Part shown: piece after piece, positions 11,905-23,515 of the stretch
Layout: each line of letters begins with the position of its first letter
Numbering within the stretch: the stretch's first letter is position 1
Assembly (NCBI GenBank): GCA_963565915.1
Contig: OY751491.1
Location: forward strand, 2,108,001-2,172,000
Source of the DNA: Entoloma clypeatum
Taxonomy: Eukaryota; Basidiomycota; Agaricomycetes; Agaricales; Entolomataceae
Reading direction: 5' to 3'
DNA length: 64,000 nt
The notes under the pieces: generated by a model
What the model was told of the DNA's origin: nothing
The model's input: the letters and a program-made list of their open reading frames with translations, nothing else
Databases searched by the model: none
Position numbers and translations under genes: made by a program

Positions 11905-13500
11905 ATGTTCGCGGACAGAAAATCGTCCTACAAGCTTCCTCCGACGACCATCACCGACAGGCTCGTGTCGCAAGAAGCAAGGAGAGCCAAGGTCTTTCTT
12001 GATTGATCCTTCTCGCTCCGCGCTGAACTATGACCTCTGTAGGCCCTAGAGGACCAGAAACGCGTGCGCCATTCCTAAACTAGACTACGATCGCTCCTCC
12101 TGAAGACCCGCGGACAGAGACGCGCGCTGCGAGTGGACTCAGCACGGCACCTTGACCGGTTTGCCGACCTCAATTTGAACGAATCGGACGACGAAGACGC
12201 GAAAGATGTCACTCAGCCATCGCCTGCAGCTGTCGCCCCGTATGCTCCCATGCTCGAACAGCAAGACGTTTCGCAGCTACAGACAGACAATCACATCGTG
12301 GGCGTGGCTGTGGACTCGACGAAAGGAGGCACGAGGAAACACAGGAAGAAAAGGAAGAACAAGAACAAACCGAGCAAGTGGGCGGACAAGTGCATGTACG
12401 CGGAGCTCTTGGAAATGGGGGTTGATGCGCCGTGGTGCAAGTCTAGCGGTAGCCTCCAAGTGAACGACGGCCTGCCGAGTGATTTGGAGAGTAAATGGGT
12501 CGCAGTTGGACCAGTACCTGTTGGGAAGCGCTGTCTCGCTGTCACGCATCAGTCTGCTGGAGTCGCTGGAGTAGGTGCGTTTATCGTGTTGCAACCCCTG
12601 ATCGCTAACTCGCATTTTTTCAACTTCTTCCTCTTATAATTTTTGGGGAAAAAAGTCCCTAACACAACACTGCGATCGCGACTCTTGGGAAAAGTTCTGA
12701 TACAGCGCTTTCCATCTGTTTTGCCGCCCCTCACGATCCTCGATTGCATTCTGGACGCCAACTGGCGCGAGAATGGGATACTACACGTCCTGGATGTTTT
12801 AAAGTGGAAGGGACAGGATATCAGCGATTGCGAAGCATCCTTCAGGCAAGTTCTCCCTTCAAACTTATACTCACATCAGCTGATGGAAACAAAGATTTTG
12901 GTGGCGAGATACACGTCTCGGAGAGCTTATTCAGTCCAGCCCGCCCTCCGTTCCCGTCTCGCAAACCGATAGCCAGCCATATCATTTTCCATACCCAGTC
13001 ACACTTCTCCCTGTCCCTTATCACGCGGACACGACTCTAGCTACCCTTCATACACAAATCATCCCTCTAGCGCGATCCATGCGGTCCATCCCTGTAGCTA
13101 TTCCTGCCGTGTTGCCGTCGGCCGCTGTTTCCCAGTCTGATGCCTTGGAAGGAGGAATGGACGTAGACAAGACGGCTTTTTCGTTCAGGGAAACACCCGC
13201 CTTGATATCTGTCTCTGCTAACGTTGCGTCAGATGGATTGTTGTTGTACGTCGCGGAGGCGAGTTATGAAGCTGGGATCAGCCCCTTGAGCAGTTGGATC
13301 CCGATAAAAACTGAGGCGGAGGGATCGCCTCCAAGCACCGACAGCCCACTAGATCTTTTCCAAAGGTAAGAGTCTATTGCCCGTGCTTTCTTCTCTTGGG
13401 AAGCTAACCAGCTTTGACTGCTAGGCTTGTACATCGGCGACTATGGCCGCAAAGCTCGTTTGTAGCTGATTCTAATGCCCCTATTGATGTTGACATGTAG
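11905..13500 (+). CDS. snurportin-1 homologue (snRNP nuclear import adaptor)
   Basis: Import adaptor for m3G-capped spliceosomal snRNPs. Exons 11905-11991, 12043-12063, 12118-12574, 12656-12845, 12895-13365 and 13425-13500 join in phase to 433 residues. The basic N-terminus (RRAKALEDQKR joined to RRALRVDSAR) matches an importin-beta binding region. The cap-binding fold follows: KWVAVGPVPVGKRCLAV, LPPLTILDCILD and VLDVLKWKGQDISDCEASFRFWWRDTRLGEL. The 21-nt second exon is needed to avoid an in-frame TAA at about 12076. The intron 12846-12894 starts with GC (AG/GCAAGT), a classical GC-AG intron. The assignment rests on the order of conserved motifs. Confidence 0.85.
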
Positions 13501-15379
13501 CAGTCGCCGGAATGTACTTAAATGTATTTGTATAAAAATGAGACCATGAACGAAATACAGGGAAGATTATGATCCAATTCTAGTCTAATGAGGATTTTGC
13601 CTGCGGGTGGGTGTGTGCAGAAAGGACCGATAACATTCGCGAAGGTCTCGTCCCTTCAAATGCAGGAAGGGACCACAAGTAAGAAAAGTCCGCGACGACC
13701 CTGGTACGAAGCCATCAGGTTTGACGACCGTAGATGTTACCGGAGGCGCACGCAGCCACAAAAGTATGTATACATCATGATAGCGCGCCGTATTTCACTA
13801 GTGGAGTTCTACACTCCGCCAATTTGACGGTGAGGGTTTCGTCGTCGGGCATGGAGGGACGGGTTTCAAGGTACAAGCAGGATATATATGCGTGGGATGC
13901 GTAAACAACTGCAAGACCATAGAGGCACCGGATTCCGTATGCCCAAAAATTCCGTCGCGCGACGAGGAATTCGAAAGCAAAATAGTGATATGAGTGGGGA
14001 TGCTATGAAGCCCGTTGTCCATATTGCGAGCTGTTGGCTACCCGATCAACCCCAATATACGTAAAGCATACTGGACCTTACCTTTCGGCCTTGAATATGG
14101 AATGGCTAGGCATCGGTCGCGATAAACCCTGAACACAGACAGTTGTTAAGAATGTTTGAACACCGGCACGGACCGTCACTTGTGGAGCAGCCCTTGGCTG
14201 GACAAGGTCAGGATCAGAGTTCATAGACCAGAAAAAGGCTGGACATGAGTACCCTTTGGCCGCAGTCAGACAACGGAAGGCTTGAATGACCATTGTAAAA
14301 ACATCTCAAGGGCTCACGGTGGAGAGGGCAAATACCTTGAAAGTTGGCAAAAATGTTGCTCCAACCAAAAAAGCCCAGTCAAAGATCAAACCTGAGAATG
14401 CAATGTGATGCGTCAAGAGTCAAATCAGAGGAGTTGAAGGGCAATGGCAAAGTCACTGGCACTCAATCAAAAGAGAACAGGCAGCCGACCGAAAACCTTT
14501 GGCGAAGATGATACAGTAGTTACAAATCCGCCCCATCCTAAGTATCAGGGCTGGACATTTGACTCCGAGCGCCGCACCTGAAGATGATGCGGAAGCCCGC
14601 ACCCAACAAGAAGATGCCTCAACTAAGAATGGTGGCATATAGGTAAAGGTAAAGAAAAAGTGTGTCAGAACATTCATCACATTAGATTGTTGATTCCTTT
14701 CTGGCGTGACATGGAGTGCGAAGATAGCCTCAATGTCGCCTGCGTCCCCCCACTTTCGTGTATATCATGGCCCTGGAAGTTGCGCCACTCGTGTGTAAGT
14801 ACTAGCGAAATTCGTCTCTAACTTGAGCACTCGACATAACAAGCTCTCATTCTGGTTCTATACGTACAGCGGTTTGATCACTTGCTGATGAAACCCGGAG
14901 ACTCACCCTCACAAGGCTGATCTTCCGTATGTCTAAGCTCAACATTGATCTTGTTCTGTGGCGTATTGAGGAAGGTGTGTTTTACTCAGTTATTGATCAT
15001 CGGCAGACCCTCCTACATCAACAGGCTCATGCATCGAGGGCAGAAAACATCAATTCTCCGCCAAGTAGCCATGGTGTATGATACTTGGGGGTATAGATGT
15101 GATTTTGGCTCTCCAACACAAACGGCCAAATCATGGCTTTGATGATTCATTCCCGCACCTCAGATGATTCATCACAGCCATCTGAACTAAATAGGCTGTC
15201 GGGTGACGCCGCCAACGCGGCGGAAACGATACAGTTGAATGAGGCCGCCATCAATGCCTAGCTGGTCCAATGAAACCAGAGCAGCCATCCATGCCGCGGT
15301 TTTCCGGGCCATTACTGTGCCGCGTTCGCAATCATTCGAGTCCCGTTATTTTTAATCCCTTCATATTCTGACACACCCC
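13501..15379. other. 1.9-kb intergenic region, nothing recognised
   Basis: Separates the snurportin 3' end from the ornithine decarboxylase 3' end. Short open frames exist on both strands, but none has a recognisable domain, signal peptide or supported splice structure. No repeat or mobile-element signature was noticed. A non-coding or lineage-specific gene cannot be excluded. Confidence 0.5.
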
Positions 15380-16919
15380 CTAGTGAGATTGCCCTCCAGA
15401 ATTGCCATACTCTGTATCCACTGTCAATGTCTTCGCCGCGAATTGCTTGAGGGTATTGACCACCTCAGCACCCATTCCTCCGGTCGTATAGATCACGTCA
15501 CTGACGTCGAAGCCGTTGAACTGACTGGCCGCACAGATAGTATAGGCTCCCATGTTATCGAACCCCAGCCAATCGCCGACCTTGAGTGCGCTGGGCAGCA
15601 TCGTCTTGGGCGACACGCAGTCAATAGAGTCGCACGTGGGTCCCCACACGCTGCTCAGCATCTGGGGCTCGGACGCGGGGACGTGGAATGACCCGTTGAG
15701 TGATAGGACGTATGGATGGACGGTCTGGTGGTCGAACAGGATGCAATTGAATGCACCATAGACGCCATCGTTGATATAATCTGTGAAAAGGGATAAATCG
15801 CAAGGCGGCTTGGAATGGAGCGAAAGATGCTTACACATGACACCCGGCTGGTCAGCGTCAGAGGACACCTGGAAGCCGGGGAGGGGACCCCGCCGAGCAA
15901 TGATATTGGCAGCAAGCCTAAATGCCTTCGAGACATAGAAACGCCCGGGTTCAGCAATGATCTTGAGACCATCGCGATCCGGAAAATATTCCTTGATGGC
16001 GCACATAAGGACCGAGGCGGCCTGGTCAAAAAGGGTATCTTCAAACCCGCCGCCAACATCAAGCAAGTTGAAGGTATATCCGGCTTCCTTTGCCATATTG
16101 AATACGGCACGAGCGCGCATTATGGCATCGGTATAAACGGAGGGGTCATAACAACCACTTCCGACGTGAAAACTGACCCCGATGACGTCTAAACCGAGCT
16201 CCCTGGCGTTGGCGAGAAGACCGGGGACAGTTCCCAGGGGCGCACCAAACTTGATCCCGAAAGCGCAGAGGCTCTTTGAGTCGTCAGTCAAAATTCGGAC
16301 TACAAGACTCGCTCTGGGATGGACACGGGCTATCTTGGATAATTCGTCTGCGTTGTCGAATGTCATCATGTCGACACCCATTTTAGCTGCACTGCGGACG
16401 AAGGACGTCGCTTTGCAGGGATTTGCGAAGATTATGCGGGAGGGGTCGATCCCGCTGATGCTTAGCACTTGAGTTATTTCTCCATTGGACGCACAGTCGA
16501 ACCCCGATCCAAGTGCGGCAAGGAGGCGGATGACGTACGGATCAGGGTTGCACTTGACCGCTGCATAGTTGCGTAAGAGGGGACGGAACGCGATACCAGA
16601 GCGACGCACCGTAAAATGGTTGGATTTCCGGGAGACACGTTCTCCACCGCACATGCTGTTTGTACACCTCGCCAAGATCGGCTACGAAGAACGCTTTTTC
16701 GGAGTTGGGGACATCGTCAACGCCGAGACAAGACGCTTTCATGATTCGTGCACGAAGATGAATGTCCGAGTGTCCTCGGTGAAATGGGGGAAGAGTCGGG
16801 AATAGGTGACTCTCGGAGGTGGTTGAGAGTGAGTCATCGACAGGAGCCAAATCACAGTGAGAACTTGAGCTGGCGTGCAGCAAATATCCAGCGCAAGGTG
16901 CTGTAACAACTTGGGACAT
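15380..16919 (-). CDS. ornithine decarboxylase
   Basis: PLP enzyme converting ornithine to putrescine, the first step of polyamine synthesis. Minus-strand exons 16919-16610, 16560-15835 and 15780-15380 join in phase to 478 residues. AFFVADLGEVYKQH leads to PFYAVKCNPDP, whose Lys binds PLP and is created by the first splice. SFHVGSGC, LLDVGGGF (the glycine loop) and IAEPGRFYV follow, then GPTCDSIDC with the catalytic Cys of the second active-site half, and DNMGAYT near the C-terminus. The start is the first ATG in frame; the frame runs on upstream without another ATG. The second intron (15781-15834) splits YINDGVYG. No antizyme frameshift element was looked for. Confidence 0.95.
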
Positions 16920-17344
16920 TACTAGGGCTGCTTCCTGCCCCCGCCTCGAGTCCTCGACGGAGGCGTCGGTGCTTTGACCTGCACTCGCCTTGACGACGCT
17001 GTTGTGCTGCTGCCAGTTGAACCAATGATTTCGAAGTTCGAACTCCGTCAAGCCATCCTGTGTTTCCTCATACGATATCAATCACGAAAAAGTCATACTT
17101 AATACAACTGCGAGATGTTATGCCGGAGGGACCCGAGGGTTGAGGAGGGAATCATAACTATTGAGAGACACATCCACATATTGAACATAAACTTGTTTCG
17201 ACGAATCCCCCAACTCTTTCGGAAAGTTCCACTTCACCACCTGCCCGGCCTTCTGCGGGGCGACGAGCACGTACTTCACCTGAACAACTTCAGAAGCTTC
17301 TCAAGTGCGTTGAAGGTCGGGGATGCACCCATAGCACAACCTTA

Positions 17345-17684
17345 TGATAACTAACCTTCAGGAAAACCTCAACATCTTGCGAGATGCAGCGCAATTACAA
17401 ACGCAGCTACGACTCTATGATGCCCTGGTTGAGACGCGGCATACCCTTCTTAAACTTCGTCCAGCACTCCGTCAACACTGGATTGCATTGGCTGTGGCGT
17501 ACCATCTAAATGGCAATCTCCCCGAGGCGAGACGGACTTTGGAACATTACCAACGGACATTGAAGGTATGTCCCCCCCCCCTCCTCCTCCTCTCGTGCAA
17601 TGAAAATTACTCTCCCATCTAGAATGTTCCAGACTATGATGTCGAACACTCCGAAACCCTTCTTTACACAGAATCTTCTGCTTA
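17345..17684 (+). pseudogene. fragment of NAA15 (NatA auxiliary subunit)
   Basis: Encodes ENLNILRDAAQLQTQLR, then ETRHTLLKLRPALRQHWIALA and AYHLNGNLPEA, closely matching a TPR segment of the N-terminal acetyltransferase A auxiliary subunit. An intron follows at about 17566-17632 (GTATGT...TCTAG), then VPDYDVEHSETLLY, after which homology stops and TAA occurs at 17682-17684. The fragment is preceded by ATAACTAACCTTCAG, which looks like the 3' end of the parent intron. So it is a genomic piece with introns, not a cDNA copy. It covers perhaps a tenth of the full protein and cannot act as NAA15. It lies antisense within the RHS-like gene. Confidence 0.75.
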
Positions 17685-18352
17685 ATCGTCGACAGGATGG
17701 GAAACCCGGAGACAGCGCCGCCATGCTCCTTGGCGATGGTCATCTGGAAAACCCAGAGGATGACCTCCTCTGAAGTTCTTTCCAAGCAAAAGGAGTCGAA
17801 CAACGGGTTGTTGCGCTTCAGCGGACAGTACAAATGATCAGTGTCAAGAGTGAGGGACTCAACCCCGTTGTAGTAATAGACGGTCCTGGCCAGATTGGGC
17901 CACGTCGGGGAAGCCGGGGCCACAGGGTCAATCAGTAGAGGATCCGATGACTCATTTGACGGGCCGTACCCGAAGGTACATGAGTCGGCAAGCATGAATG
18001 TACTGGCGAAGGTCAGCGTTTTTGTACGCCTATGACATGAGAATTAAGATAACATACGTTTTAAAACGAGGCGGGGGGTGTTGGAAACAGTAATGATAGT
18101 TTTTGATAGGCTTGATAGCGACCATGGGAGCAAAGTCCCAGAAAACCTTGATGTTATTGTTCAGATTCTTGTCACTGATGTACGCATTAGCGAGTGCTTC
18201 GAAGGCGAAGCCCGCCAAATTGCTGCCCTCGGACAAGCTCCTGGTGGCGTCGAAAAGGCGGCTAGCCTGCTCTAAGCGGAGAACAGAAAAATGATTCTGA
18301 ACCAGTGTCCATATCTTCCAACTCTTGAACACGACCAAGTAGAGGTCGTCTT

Positions 18353-18452
18353 CCAGGCCGTCTTCTGAAATGTCTTCCAGGCCGTCTTCTGAAATGTCTT
18401 CCAGGCCGTCTTCTGAAATGTCTTCCAGGCCGTTTTCCGAAATGTCTTCCAG
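18353..18452 (-). repeat. four 24-bp tandem repeats encoding LEDISEDG
   Basis: On the plus strand the unit is AGGCCGTCTTCTGAAATGTC plus TTCC, repeated about four times; the copy nearest 18450 has two substitutions. On the minus strand it encodes an acidic octapeptide in the RHS-like reading frame. Whole-codon units make copy-number change frame-neutral. Confidence 0.9.
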
Positions 18453-19692
18453 ATCACTAGGACGATTCAGCCCCCAATATATGACAATCTTGTGCGAAAG
18501 CGAGTCCCCGGCCACGTCACTAGAATGTGTAGAATGGATATTATGTAAAATTGAGATCATTGTCTCCACCGTGAGACCATCCATGGCACTTTTGACGTTG
18601 CTGTTGAAAGTCTTTGGATTCCGGATGTACCGCAGAATATCACGAGGACAAGGGCCAACATTCTCCATGAGTTTTGCCACTCCGTTGGAAGAGTTGTAGC
18701 GATCCCTCTGCTTGTCGTTCCGAAAGGGGAAATGGGGCATAGACATGCTAAAGGAGAGTCATGATCGGGTCGAGTTGAAGTCAAAGCTGTCCACTTACAG
18801 AAAACACAGTTCCTCCTTGGACCACGGATTCATTACCCACCACGAGACATCCTGTTGCTTCCTCCACTGCTTGTATCTCACCTCCACTGGAGAAGCCATT
18901 AAGACGGCGAAAGCGACGGATTGACTAACTGAGACGATTCGGAGCCGTTTCTGGGGCCAGCGTCAATGAGGGACCAGGCCCGCGAGGTGGGGACAGCAAA
19001 GGTGCTGGGCGGAAGATCTGGAGTCATAACATTAGGGCCCCGTTTCATTCCGATCCCGCTTTCGTCGAACAGATACGAATCACCAGCGAATGTTGTAAAC
19101 AATACAGTTTGCCCCTCGGTCATGCGCTGCAGCAGCGCATAAATGGCGAAGTAGGACTTGCCTGTAGAACCTATGTCAGTCAGCGTCGACAAAGATGCGC
19201 AGGAAAGTGTCACCTATTCCAGGCTGGCCTGTCACAACAACACCAGGCGTCCGGGACGCGAAGACGTCACAAATGCGGCGATACATGGCATGATATTCGT
19301 CTCGCACGATTATCGCGCCATTCGAATGGTTGAGGAGGCACAACCCCGTCCATATCTTGTCACTTCCAACTTGGATGACACGCTCTTCTGACAGTTTAGT
19401 CGCCCCCGCCGCCGCGACAAGGGCCTTCCTACCGTCCGAAAGGGGTCCCCACCATTTTTCATAGAACTGTCGCCATTGGTCCTCAGGCTTGGGCTCGTCG
19501 TCGTCAGAATACAGGATGATTGTCCATCCTGTGTGGCATTGAAGCTATGAAGCATGTTGCATTGAGGCCATACACAGGCGGTAGGTGGGATAGGAGCCAC
19601 TCACATACTTTCAGTTTCTTGGTCGAAGGAGCGACCGTTGGTGTGGGAGGGGAACGCATCTGCGTGCTTGGAGTGGATGTTTCAGGTGTCAT

Positions 19693-20081
19693 GGTTGAAG
19701 GGGAGAGGAGATAGTAACGCGTGACTAGTTGACTGAATTTCCGAGTCAAATCGTGGGGATCTCGCTCCTGTGCAACAGCAAGGACAAGACAGCAATTATG
19801 ATGCCGAGAGGACAGGGTATCCGTATGACGGCACCCCCGTACAAGGCAGGGGTGTATCTCACCGTCTAGTATACCGTTGACGGCATACAGTTTATGCCAA
19901 GTGAGCCCACAGAACGATAATTTCTTTTTTTTTGTTTCTCCGTAGTGTTGCTGCGGGCCTTTGATGGCCAGCACCGATCACTTGCTGCTGGTTAAGCCTT
20001 GTTTCATCATGCTCAGCAAAAGACGACAGAGAGTGCAGGGAAGTTTAAATTAAGTTGCACAAACACACATAAGAGCACCAT
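19693..20081. other. intergenic gap between SAM50 and the RHS-like gene
   Basis: About 390 bp that must hold the RHS-like gene promoter and the SAM50 3' end. A T-rich tract lies near 19920-19935. No gene is recognised. Confidence 0.4.
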
Positions 20082-21742
20082 CTACAAAAACTCCAAGCCG
20101 ATACCGACTTGGATGCCTCGTCGCGAGCCGTCGCTTTTGCTGGCGACGAGCGGAACGCCGACGTTGACCTCTACCCGGACAGGGTCGAGACGATATATCA
20201 GCCCCACGCCGGCCGAAACAGAAGGTCGGGTAAGTGTATTGCGGACATTGTCAACCAGGGATCGGCCTGTCCAAAACGCCAAAAAAAAACCCCGTAAATC
20301 CTTGAATTCTGCTGGGTCTGCGGCGCGACGTACTCTTATCAACGGCATCCAGCCTTCCTGCGTTGACCCATGCGTGTGTTTTGACTGGCCAGTGAGGTTT
20401 ACGAGGGATATTCGAGATGATGCTTGCGCCGCCGGACCAGTACAAATCTCCCCCCAGGGAGTCTGCTAAAATGAGAAAGAAAACCGGGATAATGGTAATG
20501 TCGGGAATGCAAGCGCCGCTTCACGTACATCCGTCCCGAGGACCCATACTATTTGACCTGAACATTCGTATAGATGTTGGACCGCCAAGCTGGAAACGGT
20601 CGGAGAACAAAGTGGGTTTTGAGATACCCCACAAGATACCCGTTCGTGCGGCAAGAGACCAAGACTATGAAAGTAGTGATAATAATGAATCGGCTGAGGG
20701 CTGATACCGACATGAATGGTTGACGTGAAAACGCACGATGCCATCGACTATGGGACGCGATATATGCCCTTCCAGTTCATTCTTGTAAAAGGACGCATCG
20801 CCACCCAGGCCCGCGTACTCGTTGGAGAACTTGGCGTAGTACCCTGTCGTCGGTGCGATCTTTTCGTTTCGGGTATCAAAGATATAGCTGTACGACACAG
20901 CCGACTTGGAAGTCTGGCCTGCCGCTTCCCTCATACTAGATCCGGTGTGAGGATACTTCGGGGATGTATGACAGCACGAATCGGGGCACACCTTATGGAG
21001 GCAGTCGGCATGAAATCCACGACCCCGCGCAGCACAGCTTCATAGGCGAGCTCGTGAGCGCCTCTGCTGGGCGTCCCGTTCTGCGGATATATGAACATGG
21101 GCATGAAGCACGCGACGACGAAGAGTCTGACCTAGCTCACCCTTACGACAGCCTTGATACCCCGCAGGCGTTCCTTACAGCTCGCATACGCAGTATTGTC
21201 CCGTTCGAGCCCGAACACCAACAATTCGGCAAAGGTTTCGAGGTCGGGTGTTATCGGGGCCGACAACGAGGCGCGGAACGATCGCTTGGTTTTTGTGCCG
21301 AAGGCTACGTTGGCCTCGAACGCCTCGGCACCGCCAAAGACGTTGCGGATGCGGCCTGTCGCTGACTTGATGGCACAGAGTCAGTTGAGGGGCAAGAATG
21401 GGAATTTTTAGAGGAAGAGGCACTTACGGCAGTTCCCTCTTCGTTGCCTAGTTCAGTGGAGGTGTTCAGGAAGAAGCGGCCCTTTTCTCGTGCTTTGAAG
21501 ATGATATCCACATCCCCTTCTTGGCTGAGGACGTCTCGCGCACGTTCTATCTTGGCTTCGATGGAGTGGAACATGCCCGTCTTTTGGAAGACATGGGATA
21601 TACGTCTAGCTGTGTGAAGGACCGAATTTAGGTTGGACGAGGGGTCTTCAGAGGACGAGGCGAGGATGGGGTATATGAGGAATCCAAGGAACGAGGAACG
21701 CGTCGTATTGGCGCCTTCAACGCGCACTGTAGATATGTGCAT
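20082..21742 (-). CDS. SAM50: mitochondrial sorting and assembly machinery subunit Sam50
   Basis: Omp85-family beta-barrel of the mitochondrial outer membrane that inserts other barrels. The first exon has a POTRA-like region (RVEGANTTRSSFLGFLIYP, VLHTARRISHVFQ, ...IIFKAREKGRF). The next gives ATGRIRNVFGGAEAFEANV, then FGTKTKRSFRASLSAP. Central exons include SYSYIFDTRNEKIAPTTGYY and QLGGPTSIRMFR (the conserved loop-6 type motif). The tail is reached by an intron with GTACGT donor near 20322, giving DAVDKSRSLVDNVRNTLTRP and the final strand GIQVGIGLEFL, which looks like a beta-signal. Four or more short introns are present. The start at 21742 is the first ATG after an in-frame stop. Confidence 0.88.
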
Positions 21743-21999
21743 TTAACTCGTCTGCGCGTTGGTCTGTTACGAAATAGTACACTTTTTCCCACAATCAATT
21801 TATAGGATATCCTAAACCCTTTCCTTGAATATCCTTCAGAATATAATTGTACAAAATTACTTCTATTTAGCGCATATCATGTCTGTCCCAGCACCCACAG
21901 TCTCTGCTTCTGCAACCACGGCGCATTCCCCAGCAGCCACATTTCCCCTCCACCTACCACTACGCCCATGTCGAGCTTGGAGAGGCAGACACAGTCAGT

Positions 22000-23230
22000 G
22001 TTGTCATGACTGTAGTCTGAGTCAGTCAGACTACGAAGTAGTCATCATAGTCATGACCCTTGACTATAGTCTGACTGACATCAAGGGTTTGAAAGGGTTC
22101 ATGTGATATTACCATATACAGCATTAACGTCTACACTGATTCATCCATCGCTGTGTTCACTGACGGTCCATAATCGGCAGCAGCGTCTCCTGCCTCAGAC
22201 TACAACAAGAGTTCGTAAGCCTCCAGCTCCCCTGCCAAGCCCTCTAACCTCCCTTCCAAAAGTACTCCATCACGTGCACCGATGCTTCTGCACCATCTTG
22301 CGAGTTCAGATACTATTTGAAGAGGGTTTTTAGCAGTATAGAAACCTTTCACGGTGGGATGCTGGGTCGGGCTGGAGGAAGGGTTGATGGTGGGATTGTA
22401 ATCCTTCCAGTTCTGGTATGTCCCCAGGATTGAACAAAAGTGGGCTTTCGAGTGGCGATAGTATCAGAGGTGTGGTGCAGGTGGTGGCCCAGGTCCATAA
22501 CCATAGGGCCTGGTGCATGCGTGTCCGAGGCGTGGGGGCCCAGAGCCTGGTGGAGTTTGATATGGCAAGAAAGTTGAAGAAGCAGTTGCCTGAGGAACGC
22601 CACCTTTGCCAACTGGTGCCCCCACCTCTATAAGTGCGCGCTTCCTGATATCGGGGGAGACATAAATACAGTTCTTGAGATGGCAAATCATGTTTTGCTT
22701 AGGCTTTGCTGCAATTGGCGGTGAGTCAATCTTTGCTGTAGGACATTTTGAATGAATGAGTTCAAGCTGTTTCTACATTGCTTAAAATTCATATGCTTAC
22801 CTTGTTCCATGAGTTCATCCTCAGTACGAAATGTGGTTGTGTTAGCTAGAGCAACCTGGGCAACATTGGATTGTTGAAGCAAAAGACAGGAGTGCTCAAC
22901 ACAGGCTGAGCACCAAGCATTCTTGGATGAATTGTTGTCTTGATACAGCTTGCCAGCCGAGAAGAAGTCCAGTGGAGCATTGCTTCATGGAAGGGGGAGA
23001 AATGCAGGAAATCATCTCTGTTGAATGGCTAAGTAATACATTGCATACATGAGGATGGAATGAGGAAGAGTCGAGGACCAACTTGAGGCAATCACTGTGG
23101 CCAGTGGCGACACCAGTGACAGAGTGACGGTGTGACTGATCTAATCTTGACTACAGTCATGACTACCTTGATGTGTCATGACTATGTCTCTGACTCGGCT
23201 GACCTTGACTACTCTGACTGGGGTCATGTT
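22000..23230. mobile_element. putative non-autonomous element with inverted AGTCATGACT-rich ends
   Basis: Both ends (about 22000-22090 and 23140-23230) are dense in GTCATGAC, TAGTC and AGTCAGACT-like words, and the right end read in reverse complement resembles the left (CAGTCAGA.TA, CATAGTCATGAC, ATGACTGTAGTC). The interior has no recognisable protein. The pattern suits a small DNA element with subterminal inverted repeats. Exact termini and a target-site duplication were not identified. Confidence 0.35.
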
Positions 23231-23399
23231 GGCTTGTACAACACTGGACGCAGTATGCATGTGGCTGTCCGTGCGTCTCTGGTAAACCCCCATTATCTGC
23301 TATAGATATGCAGGCGGACTGTGTAGGCTTTTTGAATTCTATGCCCGTAGTAGACGCTGATCTCAACATTTGTCAGAGTTCAAGTCTCTGATTTTACCC

Positions 23400-23515
23400 T
23401 TCAATTTACATCTAGACGAAGTATTAGTAGAACTTCTATAGAAGTAATTTTATATAAAAATATAAATAAATACTTATTTCTAATAAAATAAATTTAAATA
23501 TTTAATTATAGGCAA
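23400..23515. other. abrupt AT-rich tract
   Basis: Roughly 110 bp made almost only of A and T words (TATAAAAATATAAATAAATA-like) in otherwise balanced DNA. It sits beside a short open frame (23548-23790) encoding a coiled-coil-like peptide that I could not assign. It could be an element boundary. Confidence 0.4.

Larger units (their letters stand above)
17118..19692 (-). pseudogene. RHS-like P-loop NTPase gene, apparently interrupted
   Basis: Resembles the multicopy retrotransposon-hot-spot/Crinkler-associated P-loop proteins of basidiomycetes. From ATG 19692 the frame gives a Ser/Pro-rich leader, then VVVTGQPGIGKS (Walker A, split by an intron), a long middle region, and a four-fold LEDISEDG tandem repeat (18353-18452). 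Similarity continues to about 17690. The expected C-terminal tail appears to resume at 17118-17325, as FNALEKLLKLF and then YVLVAPQKAGQVVKW in a frame displaced by one base. Between the two parts lies an antisense NAA15 fragment. The gene is therefore probably non-functional, unless an alternative 3' end is used. Family placement is by pattern only. Confidence 0.55.

Noticed and set aside
17345..17684. Functional NAA15 gene
   Set aside because: Only a small internal TPR segment is present, with homology ending abruptly before a stop.
18353..18452. CRISPR-like array
   Set aside because: Contiguous coding tandem repeat without spacers, in a eukaryotic genome.
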